A stretch of DNA of 64,000 nt from Histomonas meleagridis (GCA_020186115.1 WSYJ01000184.1:124001-188000); one strand, 5' to 3'. Positions 28,389 to 39,438 are shown, counted from the stretch's first letter. Translations and numbers: made by a program. The notes: generated by a model not told the origin, from the letters alone.

Positions 28389-29591
28389 ATGGACAGGGAT
28401 TTACCAAAGCAAACAGCCTTTCTTGAAAATTTTGCTATCCAAGAAGAAGTTGGAAAAGGTTCCTTTGCAACTGTTTGTTCTGCAATACACAATAGAAGTG
28501 GAAAAAAAGTTGCAGTAAAAATTGTTGATAAATCCTCACTTAAAACAGAGCAAGCCCAGAATCGTTTTGTTCGAGAGATCACTATGATGAAGCAAATGGA
28601 CCATCCATTTATTACCAAATTGTATGATATATATGAAACAGATACAGCATATAATCTAGTCATGGAATATGTTGATAATGGCACTATGCTTGATCTTATT
28701 CGCTCCAAGAACCATCTTAACGAATCACTAGCACGTCGTTATTTCTCTCAATTAATTTCTGTTTTAGATTACCTTCATAATGAACGGCATATTTGTCATC
28801 GAGATCTCAAGCCTGAAAACATTATGTTAGATTCCAACAATAATATTCGTTTAATAGATTTTGGTTTAAGTAATTTCTTTACAGTTCAATCTCCACTTCT
28901 TCAAACAGCATGTGGATCTCCAGCTTACGCGGCTCCAGAGATGCTTAAGCGTAACAAATATACCAAAGCAGCCGACATATGGAGTGCCGGTGTTTTACTT
29001 TTCACAATGGTTACAGGTAAATTACCATTTTATGACAAAGACATGAAAGTTATGTTGCGCAAAATCATTTCTGAGCAGCCTACCTTCCCAGAGACCATAT
29101 CCTTTAACTGTCAGCAACTGATACGACAAATGTTATTAAAATTACCACAAGATCGGATTAAACTTTCGATGATAAAAGAGCATCCGTGGATTGAGGAGAG
29201 CGAATATAAAGAGCTTTTTAAGTACAAGTTCTCAATCGACAAAAGATTCACACAAGGATTCAGTGGCGACATGATCATAACTGAAGAAGATCTTGACTTG
29301 AACATTGTCGAGGAATTAAACAAGCTTGGATTTAATACATCGAGTTTGTGCGCGGCTTTAAATAATGGCGAATATGACGAAATGATTTCTATTTATAGAA
29401 TGATGAAAAGAGAAAAAGAGAAAGAAGAATTGCATAAGCTAATGAAAGGAATCGATGATAGACAGCAGCAAGCACCTGTTATTAACCATTCGCAAATGAG
29501 AGGCGGAGCAAGAAGCTTTATGCCTATGACAAGAAACGAAAGAGCAAACCAAACGCAAGGTACGCCCTTGCACCCAATGATAAGAAAATAA
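28389..29591 (+). CDS. SNF1/MARK-like (CAMK group) Ser/Thr protein kinase
   Basis: 400 residues. Kinase domain about 15-268: GKGSFATV (22-29), VAVK Lys44, alphaC Glu63, HRDLKPEN (137-144), DFG (157-159), AAPE (181-184). The activation loop TACGSPAYAAPE has Thr173 at the LKB1-target position of AMPK/MARK kinases. After the domain a small helical region (about 300-338: LNIVEELNKLGFNTSSLCAALNN) resembles the UBA/AID module of SNF1-MARK kinases. A basic, Gln/Arg-rich tail follows. All catalytic residues are present. Substrates unknown; the subfamily assignment is good but not certain. Confidence 0.92.
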   Translation: MDRDLPKQTAFLENFAIQEEVGKGSFATVCSAIHNRSGKKVAVKIVDKSSLKTEQAQNRFVREITMMKQMDHPFITKLYDIYETDTAYNLVMEYVDNGTMLDLIRSKNHLNESLARRYFSQLISVLDYLHNERHICHRDLKPENIMLDSNNNIRLIDFGLSNFFTVQSPLLQTACGSPAYAAPEMLKRNKYTKAADIWSAGVLLFTMVTGKLPFYDKDMKVMLRKIISEQPTFPETISFNCQQLIRQMLLKLPQDRIKLSMIKEHPWIEESEYKELFKYKFSIDKRFTQGFSGDMIITEEDLDLNIVEELNKLGFNTSSLCAALNNGEYDEMISIYRMMKREKEKEELHKLMKGIDDRQQQAPVINHSQMRGGARSFMPMTRNERANQTQGTPLHPMIRK

Positions 29592-29887
29592 AAAATAGAA
29601 ACGAACGTTAAATTATCGTCATAGAAAAGTGACATGAATAACGAACTGAAAAGTGAACTGTTGCTTTCAAAAATTGACAGATTATCGGAATTCCGATAAG
29701 TTGGGTTTCCAAGTCAAAACCGCCTGCAGGTACTTTTTGAAAGGTAAAATGTGGTTAACCCACAAAAATTGATGACAAATGAGAACAATTAATTAATTCA
29801 AATCTTCTCATAATTTTGACTTTTTGAAATGAATAGCCTGCCTTTCCAACATAAGATAATTATCTGTTTTGTTATTTGTCGTTTTTT

Positions 29888-32800
29888 ATGACTAAATATT
29901 TTCTCATATTCATTTTTACTATTCATTCATGCTCATCTTTCACTGAAAAGTCAAAGCAAACAATTTTCAATTTTTGTATTCAACATTTTTTCAAATGTAA
30001 TTTCAAACACGAAATTTTTCAAATACTTAGACGTGGTGAAACACAATTGGATGGGAAAGTCGCCAACATGAATGAATTATATTTTCATTGTCATAAATCA
30101 CAATCAATTATAGAAGATTATAACAAATTCACTGGATCTTCATTGATAATTATTGAAAATCATTTAAACCATAATTTTCATTTATTAGTTCAATTTAATA
30201 CAAATTTTTATGATGAAATCTGGTTTTATTTTACATTTTTTTATTTTATTTTCTCTATTTTTACTGAAACTATTTTATATTTATGTAAAAATTCATTATT
30301 AGATAATGAATTTTTAGTACAACTAAATCAAAATTATAAATTTATTCCATTTTTATGTAATATATTTTTTATACACGCATTTCAAAAATTTGATGAAGTT
30401 GATAAAATTTTAATTATCGATAGTAATGAGGATTTTAACAATGAAAATAAATATGATGCATTATATGTTAAAATTAATAATGTTAAAGAAATCCCAGATT
30501 ATGCTTTTCGTAATTGTAATTTATTACAAAAAGTAGACATAAAGGAAACTGTTTGTAGAATTGAAGATTTTGCATTTTATAATTGCATTGAATTAAGTGA
30601 AACGTCAATCCCAAACACAATTCAATCTATTGGAAGTTATGCATTTTATTGTTGCAGTAATTTGTATTATATTGAAATTCCAAATATTACAACAATTAGG
30701 GATCATGTATTTTCTTATTGCGAAAAATTATATAATATTACAATTCCAAGCTATGTTAAGATTATTGGAGATTATGCATTTTCATATTGTCGTAATTTGA
30801 CTAATATTGCAATTCCAAGCTCAGTTGAAACAATTGGTGACTATGCATTTTCAAGTTGTAATAATTTTATAGAAATTACACTTCCTAGTTCAGTTACAAC
30901 TATTGGAAATAGGGCATTTTACGCATGCCAAAAACTCAGTTTTATTAATATTTCCAATAATAATTTGCATTATTCTAATTTAGAAAATGATGGGGTTCTT
31001 TATAATAAAAACATTTCTGCAATTATATTTTATCCCCCTGCAAAATCAGGACAAAGTTTTGATATCCCAAACACAGTTAAAACAATTGAAGTTGAAGCAT
31101 TTTCTTATTGCGATAATTTAAATTATGTCTCAATTCCAGACTCTGTTCAAACCATTGGAAACAATGCATTTTATAGCTGCACAAATTTAATTTTTGTTGG
31201 AAACTCAAATTCAGTTAGTGTAATTGGAGATTATGCATTTTCCACTTGTATAAATTTAGAGAATATTATAATTTCTAATGCTACAACTATAGGAATTTAT
31301 GCATTTTATAATTGCCTAAAATTAGATAATATCACAATTCCAAGCTCTGTTACATGGATTGGAGATTACGCATTTTATAGATGTAAAAATCTTCATTTTG
31401 TTAATATTTCTGATGAAAATTTAAATTATTCAAATTATAAAAATGATGGAGTTCTTTATGATAAAAATTTCACTGTTATTATATTTTATCCGCCAGCAAA
31501 ATTAGATAATACATTTAAAATTTCAAATACAGTTATAACAATTAGATATAATGCGTTTTATAACTGTGAAAATATTAATGATATAATTATTCCAAATACA
31601 GTTAAATCAATCGAAGATTATGCATTTTATAGTTGCACAAATTTAAGGAATATTGAGATGTCAAATTCTCTAACATTAATTCAGGTTTATTCATTTGCTT
31701 ATTGTGCTAAATTAAATAAGATTATAATACCAAATTCAGTTACAAGAATTGGATACTATGCATTCTACAGTTGCTTAAATTTGAGTCAAATTTTAATTCC
31801 GAATTTAGTTACAACAATTGAATATTATACATTTGCTTATTGTTCTAACTTAACAAAAATCACAATTCCTTCTTCAATTACAGAAATTCAACATCATGCG
31901 TTTTATTATTGCTCGAAATTAGAAACCATTATGATACCATATTCAATTACAACAATTCAAGATTTTACATTTTCTCATTGTATTATGTTAAATAATGTTC
32001 TGATCCCATGTACAATTACAAAAATTAAATCATATGCTTTTTCTTACTGTTCAGGATTAAAATGTATTTATTTTAATGGAGAAATGGAACCAGAGATTGG
32101 GAGAGATGCATTTTGTGAAGTATATGCCCAAAAAGTTATGGTAACAAGTGAATATAAAAACAAAACTTTTAATGATTTAAATGTATCTAATGAAACACTT
32201 ATTGATTGCCTTCCAATGCCAACAAAAATATTCACACAATCAAATACATTTACTCAATCTAATACATTTACACAATCAAATACATTTACACAATCAAATA
32301 CATTTACACAATCAAATACATTTAGTCAATCAAATACATTTACTCAATCAAATGCATTTACACAATCAAATACATTTACACAATCTAATACATTCTCACA
32401 ATCAAATACATTTTCAAATACATTTACTCAATCTAATACATTCTCACAATCAAATACATTTTCAAATACATTTACTCAATCAAATACATTTACACAATCT
32501 AATACATTTAGTCAATCAAATACATTTACTCAATCAAATACATTTTCACAATCAAATACATTTACTCAATCGAATACATTAATTGATCCGAATTTATTTG
32601 ATATCACTCTATCACATTCTTTTGTCTTGTTAACTTCTTTTTCATTTAAGGAAACTATTTCAATAAGTATTTCATTAATAACATATTCATATATTCCTTC
32701 TGTGATATATTCAACATTAACTTATATTATCACAAATATTATTTATTATGACTACACTATTGTTCATTATTCATATTATTATCAATATTATTCTGATTTT

Positions 32801-33052
32801 TATACTATTTTGCTTTCACAAATCGTTCAAGAAACAGGTATCTCGACAGAAATTTTCATTGGCATTATATGTGCATCAGTTGCACTTGTTTTATTGCTTA
32901 TTGGATTAGTTATCTTTCTAACTAAACATAATAAAGCTCATATTTCAAAATCGGATAGTTCAACAGCAGAACTATCAGATATGGGTGAAATTGGAGTTGT
33001 TGATAATGAAATCAAAAAACTTGCACTCACTGAAAAAGACAAATGGATCTAA
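29888..33052 (+). CDS. BspA-like leucine-rich-repeat surface protein (large)
   Basis: 1054 residues from the first ATG; the frame upstream is non-ATG. An N-terminal hydrophobic stretch (MTKYFLIFIFTIHSC) could be a signal peptide. About 190 residues of unassigned sequence follow, including a second hydrophobic patch. Then come about 20 LRR_5-type repeats (pattern IPxxVTxIGxYAFYxCxNLxxI, about 195-755), a Thr/Ser/Asn-rich stalk of FTQSNT hexads, one membrane span (EIFIGIICASVALVLLLIGLVIFL, near 990-1015) and a cytosolic tail. This matches trichomonad BspA proteins linked to adherence and host-surface binding. The N-terminal extra region is unusual for the class. Confidence 0.88.
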   Translation: MTKYFLIFIFTIHSCSSFTEKSKQTIFNFCIQHFFKCNFKHEIFQILRRGETQLDGKVANMNELYFHCHKSQSIIEDYNKFTGSSLIIIENHLNHNFHLLVQFNTNFYDEIWFYFTFFYFIFSIFTETILYLCKNSLLDNEFLVQLNQNYKFIPFLCNIFFIHAFQKFDEVDKILIIDSNEDFNNENKYDALYVKINNVKEIPDYAFRNCNLLQKVDIKETVCRIEDFAFYNCIELSETSIPNTIQSIGSYAFYCCSNLYYIEIPNITTIRDHVFSYCEKLYNITIPSYVKIIGDYAFSYCRNLTNIAIPSSVETIGDYAFSSCNNFIEITLPSSVTTIGNRAFYACQKLSFINISNNNLHYSNLENDGVLYNKNISAIIFYPPAKSGQSFDIPNTVKTIEVEAFSYCDNLNYVSIPDSVQTIGNNAFYSCTNLIFVGNSNSVSVIGDYAFSTCINLENIIISNATTIGIYAFYNCLKLDNITIPSSVTWIGDYAFYRCKNLHFVNISDENLNYSNYKNDGVLYDKNFTVIIFYPPAKLDNTFKISNTVITIRYNAFYNCENINDIIIPNTVKSIEDYAFYSCTNLRNIEMSNSLTLIQVYSFAYCAKLNKIIIPNSVTRIGYYAFYSCLNLSQILIPNLVTTIEYYTFAYCSNLTKITIPSSITEIQHHAFYYCSKLETIMIPYSITTIQDFTFSHCIMLNNVLIPCTITKIKSYAFSYCSGLKCIYFNGEMEPEIGRDAFCEVYAQKVMVTSEYKNKTFNDLNVSNETLIDCLPMPTKIFTQSNTFTQSNTFTQSNTFTQSNTFTQSNTFSQSNTFTQSNAFTQSNTFTQSNTFSQSNTFSNTFTQSNTFSQSNTFSNTFTQSNTFTQSNTFSQSNTFTQSNTFSQSNTFTQSNTLIDPNLFDITLSHSFVLLTSFSFKETISISISLITYSYIPSVIYSTLTYIITNIIYYDYTIVHYSYYYQYYSDFYTILLSQIVQETGISTEIFIGIICASVALVLLLIGLVIFLTKHNKAHISKSDSSTAELSDMGEIGVVDNEIKKLALTEKDKWI
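32231..32581 (+). repeat. Tandem 18-nt repeat coding FTQSNT stalk
   Basis: About 19 copies of an 18-nt unit coding Phe-Thr/Ser-Gln-Ser-Asn-Thr. Two interspersed 9-nt half units give FSNTF breaks. Copies differ mainly by T/S and synonymous changes, so copy number is likely to vary between alleles. A related stalk is found in the BspA-like gene at 48444-50660. Confidence 0.9.
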
Positions 33053-33494
33053 TCCAAGTATCTTTTGTTTATGAATCAAAATTTATTATATTTGTGTGAA
33101 AATAAGAATTATGGACGTCAATTTATTAAATCATGAAAATTATATAAAATTTATGCGATAATGTTTTTAATAAACAACTAGTTTTTATTATATTTTTTAA
33201 AATGTGATTTAAATGATTATGAAGAAGAAGTAATACATGTGACAAAATTATATAGGAAAAAGTTAGAAATTATCTTACATTTCTACTAGATAAATGTCTG
33301 GACATTACTTTTTATCAAGCTTTAAAACTCATTTTAACCAAATAATTATTTTTCTTTCACAAAATTAGAACTTTTTGTATGTTGATTTCATCCCGAAACA
33401 AGTTTTTCGAAATCTTTACATTGTAATTGAATCATTTTTGATCGTTGTATACTTTAATTTTTCTGAAAACTGTACGTTTAAGGTTTTATTTGGG
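33053..33494. other. Intergenic, no gene seen
   Basis: AT-rich. The frame of the next gene is open back to 33375 with a hydrophobic stretch but starts at a non-ATG codon, so that part is treated as leader. Confidence 0.35.
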
Positions 33495-34547
33495 ATGAAA
33501 ACAAAAAGGAAAAACACAGTTAAAAAAGAAAACACACCACAAAATACAACAGCAAGGGAAAAAGTAAAGACTGTAGCTTTTCAAAATAGAAGAATATCAA
33601 AATCTTCATTAAAAGAAATAGATTTCAAAACTGAAATCAAAGCAAGGAGTCAATACAGAGAAAAGTGTATAGAAACACTGAATGAAATTCAATCCAAAAA
33701 ATATGATATACTTTTTGATTTTACATCAAAATATGAAAATGTTTTTATCAACAAATTTAATATGTTTATGAAGCAATCCTCGAAAACCCCTGAAGAATTA
33801 GAAAAACTATACAAAATTCAACAATTAATTCAAAAAGAAATGGAAAAATCTCAAATTTTAAAAAAAGAAAATGAAGCACTTCAATCAGAAGTAAACAAAC
33901 TCTCAAAGATTAAAACTGATTTAACAGCACAAAAAGATGAACTCGTTAATAATCAACAATCCTTATTCCAAGAAGTCCAGAAACAAACCAACTTAAATAA
34001 CGAATACAATGTTCGAATGAATGCGCAAAATGAAGAAAATGTAATTTTTGATGCAATTGTAGGTGATAACAAACAACAAAATTGTAACAAAATTTCAGAA
34101 ATTCATGAAAACAATAATAACGAAAGTAAAACTTCTACTTTACCTGCAGGATGCTGTAAGGAAGAATCAACAGATGAAAAATTTGATGAAGATAATAAAA
34201 CAGAAACAACAGATTTTTCAGAAGATTTTGATACAAGTCAAATTGAATTTAGTGATAGCAGTAGCTCCAAAGATATAAGCGAAAATGATCCTGCAGAAAG
34301 TTTTGTAACAATACAAATAGAGATTCAAGAAGAAGCAACTAAACCGCATAAAAGAAAAGTTAAAACACCAAAGAAAGAAAAGGCACCACGTAAAGAAAGA
34401 AAACAGGAAACAAAATCAAGAAGTTTGAGTAATAATTCAAAAATCCAACTTGTTCCATCAGAACTGAATTCACAAGGGATACCAAAAGAATTGTTCAGGT
34501 CTCCATATCGGATTAAAATTCCCAAATCTCGTGTTGCGCATGAATAA
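33495..34547 (+). CDS. Coiled-coil protein with acidic and basic tails
   Basis: 350 residues, not assigned to a family. A basic N-terminus (KTKRKNTVKKENT) is followed by a long coiled coil (about 45-200, heptad-like, with KENEALQSEVNKLSKIKTD in the middle). Then comes an acidic Ser/Asp/Glu region (about 215-280) and a strongly basic segment (KPHKRKVKTPKKEKAPRKE) near 290-320. The last 30 residues are moderately conserved-looking (SQGIPKELFRSPYRIKIPK). The layout would suit a chromatin or cytoskeletal scaffold such as a shugoshin-like protein, but no diagnostic motif is seen. The stop is only about 60 bases before the helicase start. Confidence 0.6.
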   Translation: MKTKRKNTVKKENTPQNTTAREKVKTVAFQNRRISKSSLKEIDFKTEIKARSQYREKCIETLNEIQSKKYDILFDFTSKYENVFINKFNMFMKQSSKTPEELEKLYKIQQLIQKEMEKSQILKKENEALQSEVNKLSKIKTDLTAQKDELVNNQQSLFQEVQKQTNLNNEYNVRMNAQNEENVIFDAIVGDNKQQNCNKISEIHENNNNESKTSTLPAGCCKEESTDEKFDEDNKTETTDFSEDFDTSQIEFSDSSSSKDISENDPAESFVTIQIEIQEEATKPHKRKVKTPKKEKAPRKERKQETKSRSLSNNSKIQLVPSELNSQGIPKELFRSPYRIKIPKSRVAHE

Positions 34548-34609
34548 AAAAAAAATTTTTAAAATAAACGAACTCCTGTCACTTTTTACCATGCGACCAC
34601 AGATTTTGG

Positions 34610-37600
34610 ATGTCATCATCAGGAATCCTTGATCCAAAATTAGAAAAAGAATTACATGCTGAACAAGGTAATGTTGTGTATGATAAAAATGAAGCAATTT
34701 CATCAACTCCACAACAAAAACTTAATAAGCATCAACAAAGACAACTTCGAAAGAAAAATCTTGAACAAATTTATAAAACAAAATCTCAAGAAAAGAAAGA
34801 TAAAACTACAGCTGCCAGACGCAAAACAATTGAAAAGTATAAGCGTCGAGATGAAATCATCAAGGACATTCAACAATCCAAACTTGACAATAGCGAAGTC
34901 TACCTCATCAACAAATCGAGTTCTATTGGCCAAAAGCTAACAAAGAAACAACAATATGCAAAAGCCATTCATTTAAGAGAAATGGGATTACCTTTTGATC
35001 AATCCATCATTGATGAAACGGAAAGGAAAATTGCCGCGGCCAATGTGCATAGGCTTGAGAATGAAGAGATGATAGATCTTCCAGTCAAGGAACTTCCATA
35101 CAGCATTGAAGATACACAGCCATTGCTTCCGCCCAAGCCCATTATACCAATTGCACCAGTAAAACGCCCAGAACCTGATCCAGAACCAGAACCAATTCCC
35201 GAAGAAGTTCAATTCGAACCACGACCAGCGATCAATGTTCAATTAAATCGTCCTGAAGGCGTTCAAGAACAACGTGAAAAACTTCCCATCATTGGGGAAG
35301 AACAACAAATCATGGAAACCATCAATGAAAACGATGTCACTATCATATGCGGTGAAACTGGTTCAGGTAAAACCACACAAATTCCTCAATTTTTATACGA
35401 AGCAGGCTATGGTACGTTACGCACCAAAGGTAAAATTGCTATTACTGAACCACGCCGAGTTGCTGCCATTAATATGGCGAAACGTGTTTCATATGAAATG
35501 GGTTTAACATTTGGGCAAAACGTTGGTTATCATATTCGAGGTACAACATGTTTCACGAGTTCCACTGTCATTAAGTTTTGTACTGATGGTGTTTTACTTA
35601 AGGAAGGTGAAAGCGATGCATTGTTTTCCAATTATTCTGTTATTATAATTGATGAAGCACATGAACGAACTATTAACACTGATGTATTAATTGGAATATT
35701 ATCGAGAATGGTTGTTAAGCGACGTAAAATGTTTGAAAATGGAGAAAACATTGAACCATTAAAGTTAATTATTATGTCAGCGACATTACGAATTGATGAC
35801 TTTGTAAAGAACGAAAGACTTTTCCCAATACCTCCGCCAGTGTTAAATATAAGCGCGAGACAATTTGAAGTATCGGTACATTTTTCGGCAGATACTCCAA
35901 GTAAAGAAGAAATGCTTGATAGAGTTAAACATACAGTTGCACAAATACATGAAAGAATGAAAGGCGGCGGAATACTTGTGTTTTTACCTGGAAAACAAGA
36001 CATCATTGAATGCGTCAAATATTTTAAGCATCTTTATTCTAATCCCGCAGCGTTAACCAAAATGAAAACCAATAAAAACACTGAAAACACTGAAAACACT
36101 GAAAATACTGAAGAAGTAAAAAATGAACAACCGGAAGAAATTGAAGATGTCGAATCAATATTAACGCCAACAAAAGAAACAAAAAAATTACGTCCATTAT
36201 ATAATAGTCCAATGCATGTTTTACCTTTATATTCATTACTTGATCAAAGTGAACAAGATAAAGTATTTCAGCCACCACCAGAAGGTTCACGTTTAGTAGT
36301 TTTCTCAACAAATGTAGCCGAAACTTCTATAACAATTCCAAACATTCGTTATGTTGTTGATTGTGGCCTCGAAAAGAAACGAACATTTGATTTCTCACGT
36401 GGTATTGTTGCTACTACAATTGAAGTTATTTCACGTGCATCAGCAGAACAACGAAAAGGTAGAGCAGGGCGTACAGGACCAGGGCATTGTTTTCGTTTAT
36501 ATTCGAGTGCTTTTTATGCGAATTATTTCGAAGAATTTACAGCACCAGAAATACAACGTCGTCCAGTTGATGAAGTTGTATTATTACTTAAGACAATGTT
36601 ATTTGCGGATATATCAAAGTTCCCATTTCCAACATTAATATCAGATGAAGCACTTAGACAAGCAGAAACTACTTTAATGCATTTAGGTGCAATTGAAACA
36701 GAACCTCCTTATCCAGTAACAGAAATGGGGAAATCGATTTCACAATACCCATTAGAGCCACGCTTAGGTAAATTATTAGTTTGTGCACGTCAAACTAATG
36801 TCCTTGAATATGCAATTGCTATTTCTGCTGGTTTAACAGTTCGTGAGCCATTTAATAATTTGAATAACTTAAAAGAATCAGAACGTGGTGACATCATTCG
36901 ATTATTAAATTATTATGGCGCTTATACGTATGAAACGGACAAAGAAAAGTTCTGTAAAGAAAATGGAATACGAATTCGTGCTATGGAAGAAATCGAAACA
37001 ATTCGTGACCAATTAATGAAAATTATACGTAAAAGTAATGAGAAACTTCTCATACGAAATCGTTTAGAACCAATTGACGCTACACAAGAATCGATTTTAT
37101 GTCAATGTATATTCTCTGCGTTTTGTGATCATGTTGCTAAACTTGATCCTAAAACTAAACTATATACGACTGCTGATGGTAAGCAAGCAGATCTCTTAGG
37201 CTCTTCATCATTATTTAAGAAGAAGCCATTATATATTTGTTATACTGATTTCGATAATACAAATGATCGAAATAAGTTATTAAATCCTACGAAAATAAGT
37301 TCGTCATGGATACCATTAATAGGTTCTAAACTTTATCTAACACAAAAAGAAGTCGGTGAACCTTATTACCGAAAGGAAGATGATGTTGTAGTTATTCGTG
37401 TCGAAAGTACTTTCGGTAATTCGAATTGGAAATTACCAGAAACTTCTGTACCGTATTCTGATCCTTATCGAGCATTTGCTGTCGCGTTATTAGAAGGAGA
37501 AGTAATTCCCGAACTAAAATATTATAGTAATAAATTGACGGCGCGAGCTGAAGAATTATTAATTGTTGGAAGAAATTTGCCGCCGCGATTATTACAAATT

Positions 37601-37807
37601 GTTTCTTCTTTAAGAAGAGAACATATTTCATCAAAAAGAGCTTTGGTCGAAATGTGGAAAATGAAGCCGATGTTTTTGTTGTCCGAATTTTTATATTGGT
37701 TACCGAATCGAAATGATCAAAATAACTTGCAAAAAAGTTGGCCATTTGTCGATGGAAATATTCCAAAAATTAATTATCAATCAGAATCAGATTATGATTC
37801 AGATTAA
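34610..37807 (+). CDS. DHX37: DEAH-box RNA helicase, DHX37/Dhr1-like (ribosome biogenesis)
   Basis: 1065 residues. Walker A GETGSGKT at 248-255, ITEPRRVAA (motif Ia), DEAH at 348-351, SATLRIDDF (motif III), the motif V region FSTNVAETSITIP, and motif VI QRKGRAGRTG at 614-622. Winged-helix, ratchet and OB-like regions follow. The RxDDF form of motif III, the RLFPIPPPVLNISARQF segment after it and the C-terminal WPLPE-like element (SNWKLPETSVPYSDPY) favour DHX37/Dhr1 over spliceosomal Prp helicases. Dhr1 releases U3 snoRNA from pre-40S particles. An Asn/Thr/Glu-repeat insertion (about 486-525) interrupts RecA2. Subfamily call about 80 percent. Confidence 0.85.
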   Translation: MSSSGILDPKLEKELHAEQGNVVYDKNEAISSTPQQKLNKHQQRQLRKKNLEQIYKTKSQEKKDKTTAARRKTIEKYKRRDEIIKDIQQSKLDNSEVYLINKSSSIGQKLTKKQQYAKAIHLREMGLPFDQSIIDETERKIAAANVHRLENEEMIDLPVKELPYSIEDTQPLLPPKPIIPIAPVKRPEPDPEPEPIPEEVQFEPRPAINVQLNRPEGVQEQREKLPIIGEEQQIMETINENDVTIICGETGSGKTTQIPQFLYEAGYGTLRTKGKIAITEPRRVAAINMAKRVSYEMGLTFGQNVGYHIRGTTCFTSSTVIKFCTDGVLLKEGESDALFSNYSVIIIDEAHERTINTDVLIGILSRMVVKRRKMFENGENIEPLKLIIMSATLRIDDFVKNERLFPIPPPVLNISARQFEVSVHFSADTPSKEEMLDRVKHTVAQIHERMKGGGILVFLPGKQDIIECVKYFKHLYSNPAALTKMKTNKNTENTENTENTEEVKNEQPEEIEDVESILTPTKETKKLRPLYNSPMHVLPLYSLLDQSEQDKVFQPPPEGSRLVVFSTNVAETSITIPNIRYVVDCGLEKKRTFDFSRGIVATTIEVISRASAEQRKGRAGRTGPGHCFRLYSSAFYANYFEEFTAPEIQRRPVDEVVLLLKTMLFADISKFPFPTLISDEALRQAETTLMHLGAIETEPPYPVTEMGKSISQYPLEPRLGKLLVCARQTNVLEYAIAISAGLTVREPFNNLNNLKESERGDIIRLLNYYGAYTYETDKEKFCKENGIRIRAMEEIETIRDQLMKIIRKSNEKLLIRNRLEPIDATQESILCQCIFSAFCDHVAKLDPKTKLYTTADGKQADLLGSSSLFKKKPLYICYTDFDNTNDRNKLLNPTKISSSWIPLIGSKLYLTQKEVGEPYYRKEDDVVVIRVESTFGNSNWKLPETSVPYSDPYRAFAVALLEGEVIPELKYYSNKLTARAEELLIVGRNLPPRLLQIVSSLRREHISSKRALVEMWKMKPMFLLSEFLYWLPNRNDQNNLQKSWPFVDGNIPKINYQSESDYDSD

Positions 37808-37873
37808 ATGTTTGATTAAAAATATAAATAAATTACTTCGTTTACTTAATAATATATAAATATGTAAATTATA

Positions 37874-38206
37874 GGGATCTCTTCCCGAAAATAACTAATA
37901 GCCAAATTTCCCTCCGAACTTTAATTTTTCTTCCCGGGAATTTTAAAATGAATAAAAAAAATTTAAAGATTTTACTAGCAACACGTTAAAAAGCAAAAAA
38001 AATTTGAGAGCGCACGTTTGGATTAATTCTATGTAATTTGATCGGCATTCCCATGTTTGATTGATTTCCTCAAAGCATTCAAAAGTGTCCCAAACGCTTT
38101 AAGCTTAATACTTCGTGTTTCATGATAGTTTCCAAAATCACATGTTTTTTTGGGTTTCATGATAGTTTCCTGACCGATTTTTAAATTTCTTTGGGGAGGA
38201 GATCCT
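37874..38206. mobile_element. MITE-like element with imperfect terminal inverted repeats
   Basis: The 333-bp stretch begins GGGATCTCTTCCCGAAA. Its far end read in reverse is AGGATCTCCTCCCCAAA, giving 14 of 17 matches. Each end is bordered by TA, as expected for a Tc1/mariner-type target duplication. The inside codes for nothing and carries two copies of TTTCATGATAGTTTCC about 35 bases apart. Mariner-type elements are common in trichomonads. It sits 12 bases from the stop of the ankyrin array. A single copy here cannot prove mobility. Confidence 0.42.
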
Positions 38207-38217
38207 TAGTAAATTAT

Positions 38218-39438
38218 TTATCTCTTATTTTTTAATAAATTAATAATTTTTTTATAACCGTTTAGTGATGCATAATAAAGCGCTGTTCCAAATAATTTAA
38301 ATAATTACCAAAAATTTTGATGAAATTTCAAGTTATTATAAGAAAAATTATCTTTAGCTTTAAAATCGATTTTCTTTTGTTTAAGAAGTAATTTAACTAT
38401 TTCTGTATGACCATTTTCAGCTGCAAAAATAAGAGCTGTTTTAAATAAATTAAATTATTTCCAAATATTATTTAGAAATAGAAAATCATTAAAATAAATT
38501 TCATATAAAACAAATAAAAATGTTTTGCATTTATATTAATTCCTTTTTGTTCAAGAAGTAATTTAACTATTTTTGTATTCCCTTTTTCAGAAGCCCATAG
38601 AAGTGATGTCCAAAACAATATAAATAATTTCCAAATTTTATTATCAAATATTATAATAATAAAACAAATACTAAACAATACAAATAAATAATATTCGCAT
38701 TTACATTAATTTTATTTTTTTCAAGTAACAATTTAACAAGTTCTAAATTATTATTTAATGAAGCTAACATTAGTAATGTACAAAACATTTTAAATAAATT
38801 CCTAAAAATCATTAAAATAAACAGAAAGAAAAATGATTAAATATCTTGAATATTTACATCAATATTTTGATCAAGAATGTATTTTATAATATCCATTTGC
38901 CCAAAATAATATGCATGAAATATTGCTGAATCTTATCATTCAAATAAATACCAAATTTTATTTTGGAACATAAAATATATAAAAATAAATAGCATTTTTA
39001 GTACTTAAATCAAAACCATGTTCAACAAGTAACTTAATAATATCAAGATAACCATTTTTACATGGAATAGCAATAACAGTTTCTTAAAAAACAAAAAAAC
39101 TTTTGATTCATTAAATCATTTTAAAAAACAGTTTGAACAGATATATCAACTCCTTTTTCTTCAATGAAAAATCGAGCGACTTCGAAGTTATTATAAGCAC
39201 ATGCTAAATAAAGAGGTGTTAAATATATATGAAAATTAACTCCGAATTATTCATTAAAACAGAAAATATATTAAATTATACTTTAAGCAAAATGAAAAAA
39301 TATTTTTTCGTGAAAAATCAAAATCTTTTTGTTGAAGAAATAATTTAATAATATCTTCAGAACCTTTTGCACAAGCATATAATAATGCAGTATAAAATAC
39401 ATAAAAAAAACGCCAAAAATATTATTAAAATTTTATAT
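38218..39438 (-). repeat. Degenerate ankyrin array, 3' part of the 39439-40761 ankyrin locus
   Basis: About seven ankyrin blocks in changing frames with AT-rich spacers, ending in TAA at 38218. Spacing is less regular than in the other arrays (about 160, 167 and 153 nt for the steps measured at 38396, 38556, 38723 and 38876). Several blocks are worn (around 38870, 39030 and 39180), so this array looks older. Confidence 0.6.

Noticed and set aside
32181-32582. 133-codon frame full of HNQIHL repeats on the plus strand
   Set aside because: Shadow of the 18-nt tandem repeat in the BspA stalk in another frame; an 18-nt period opens several frames at once.
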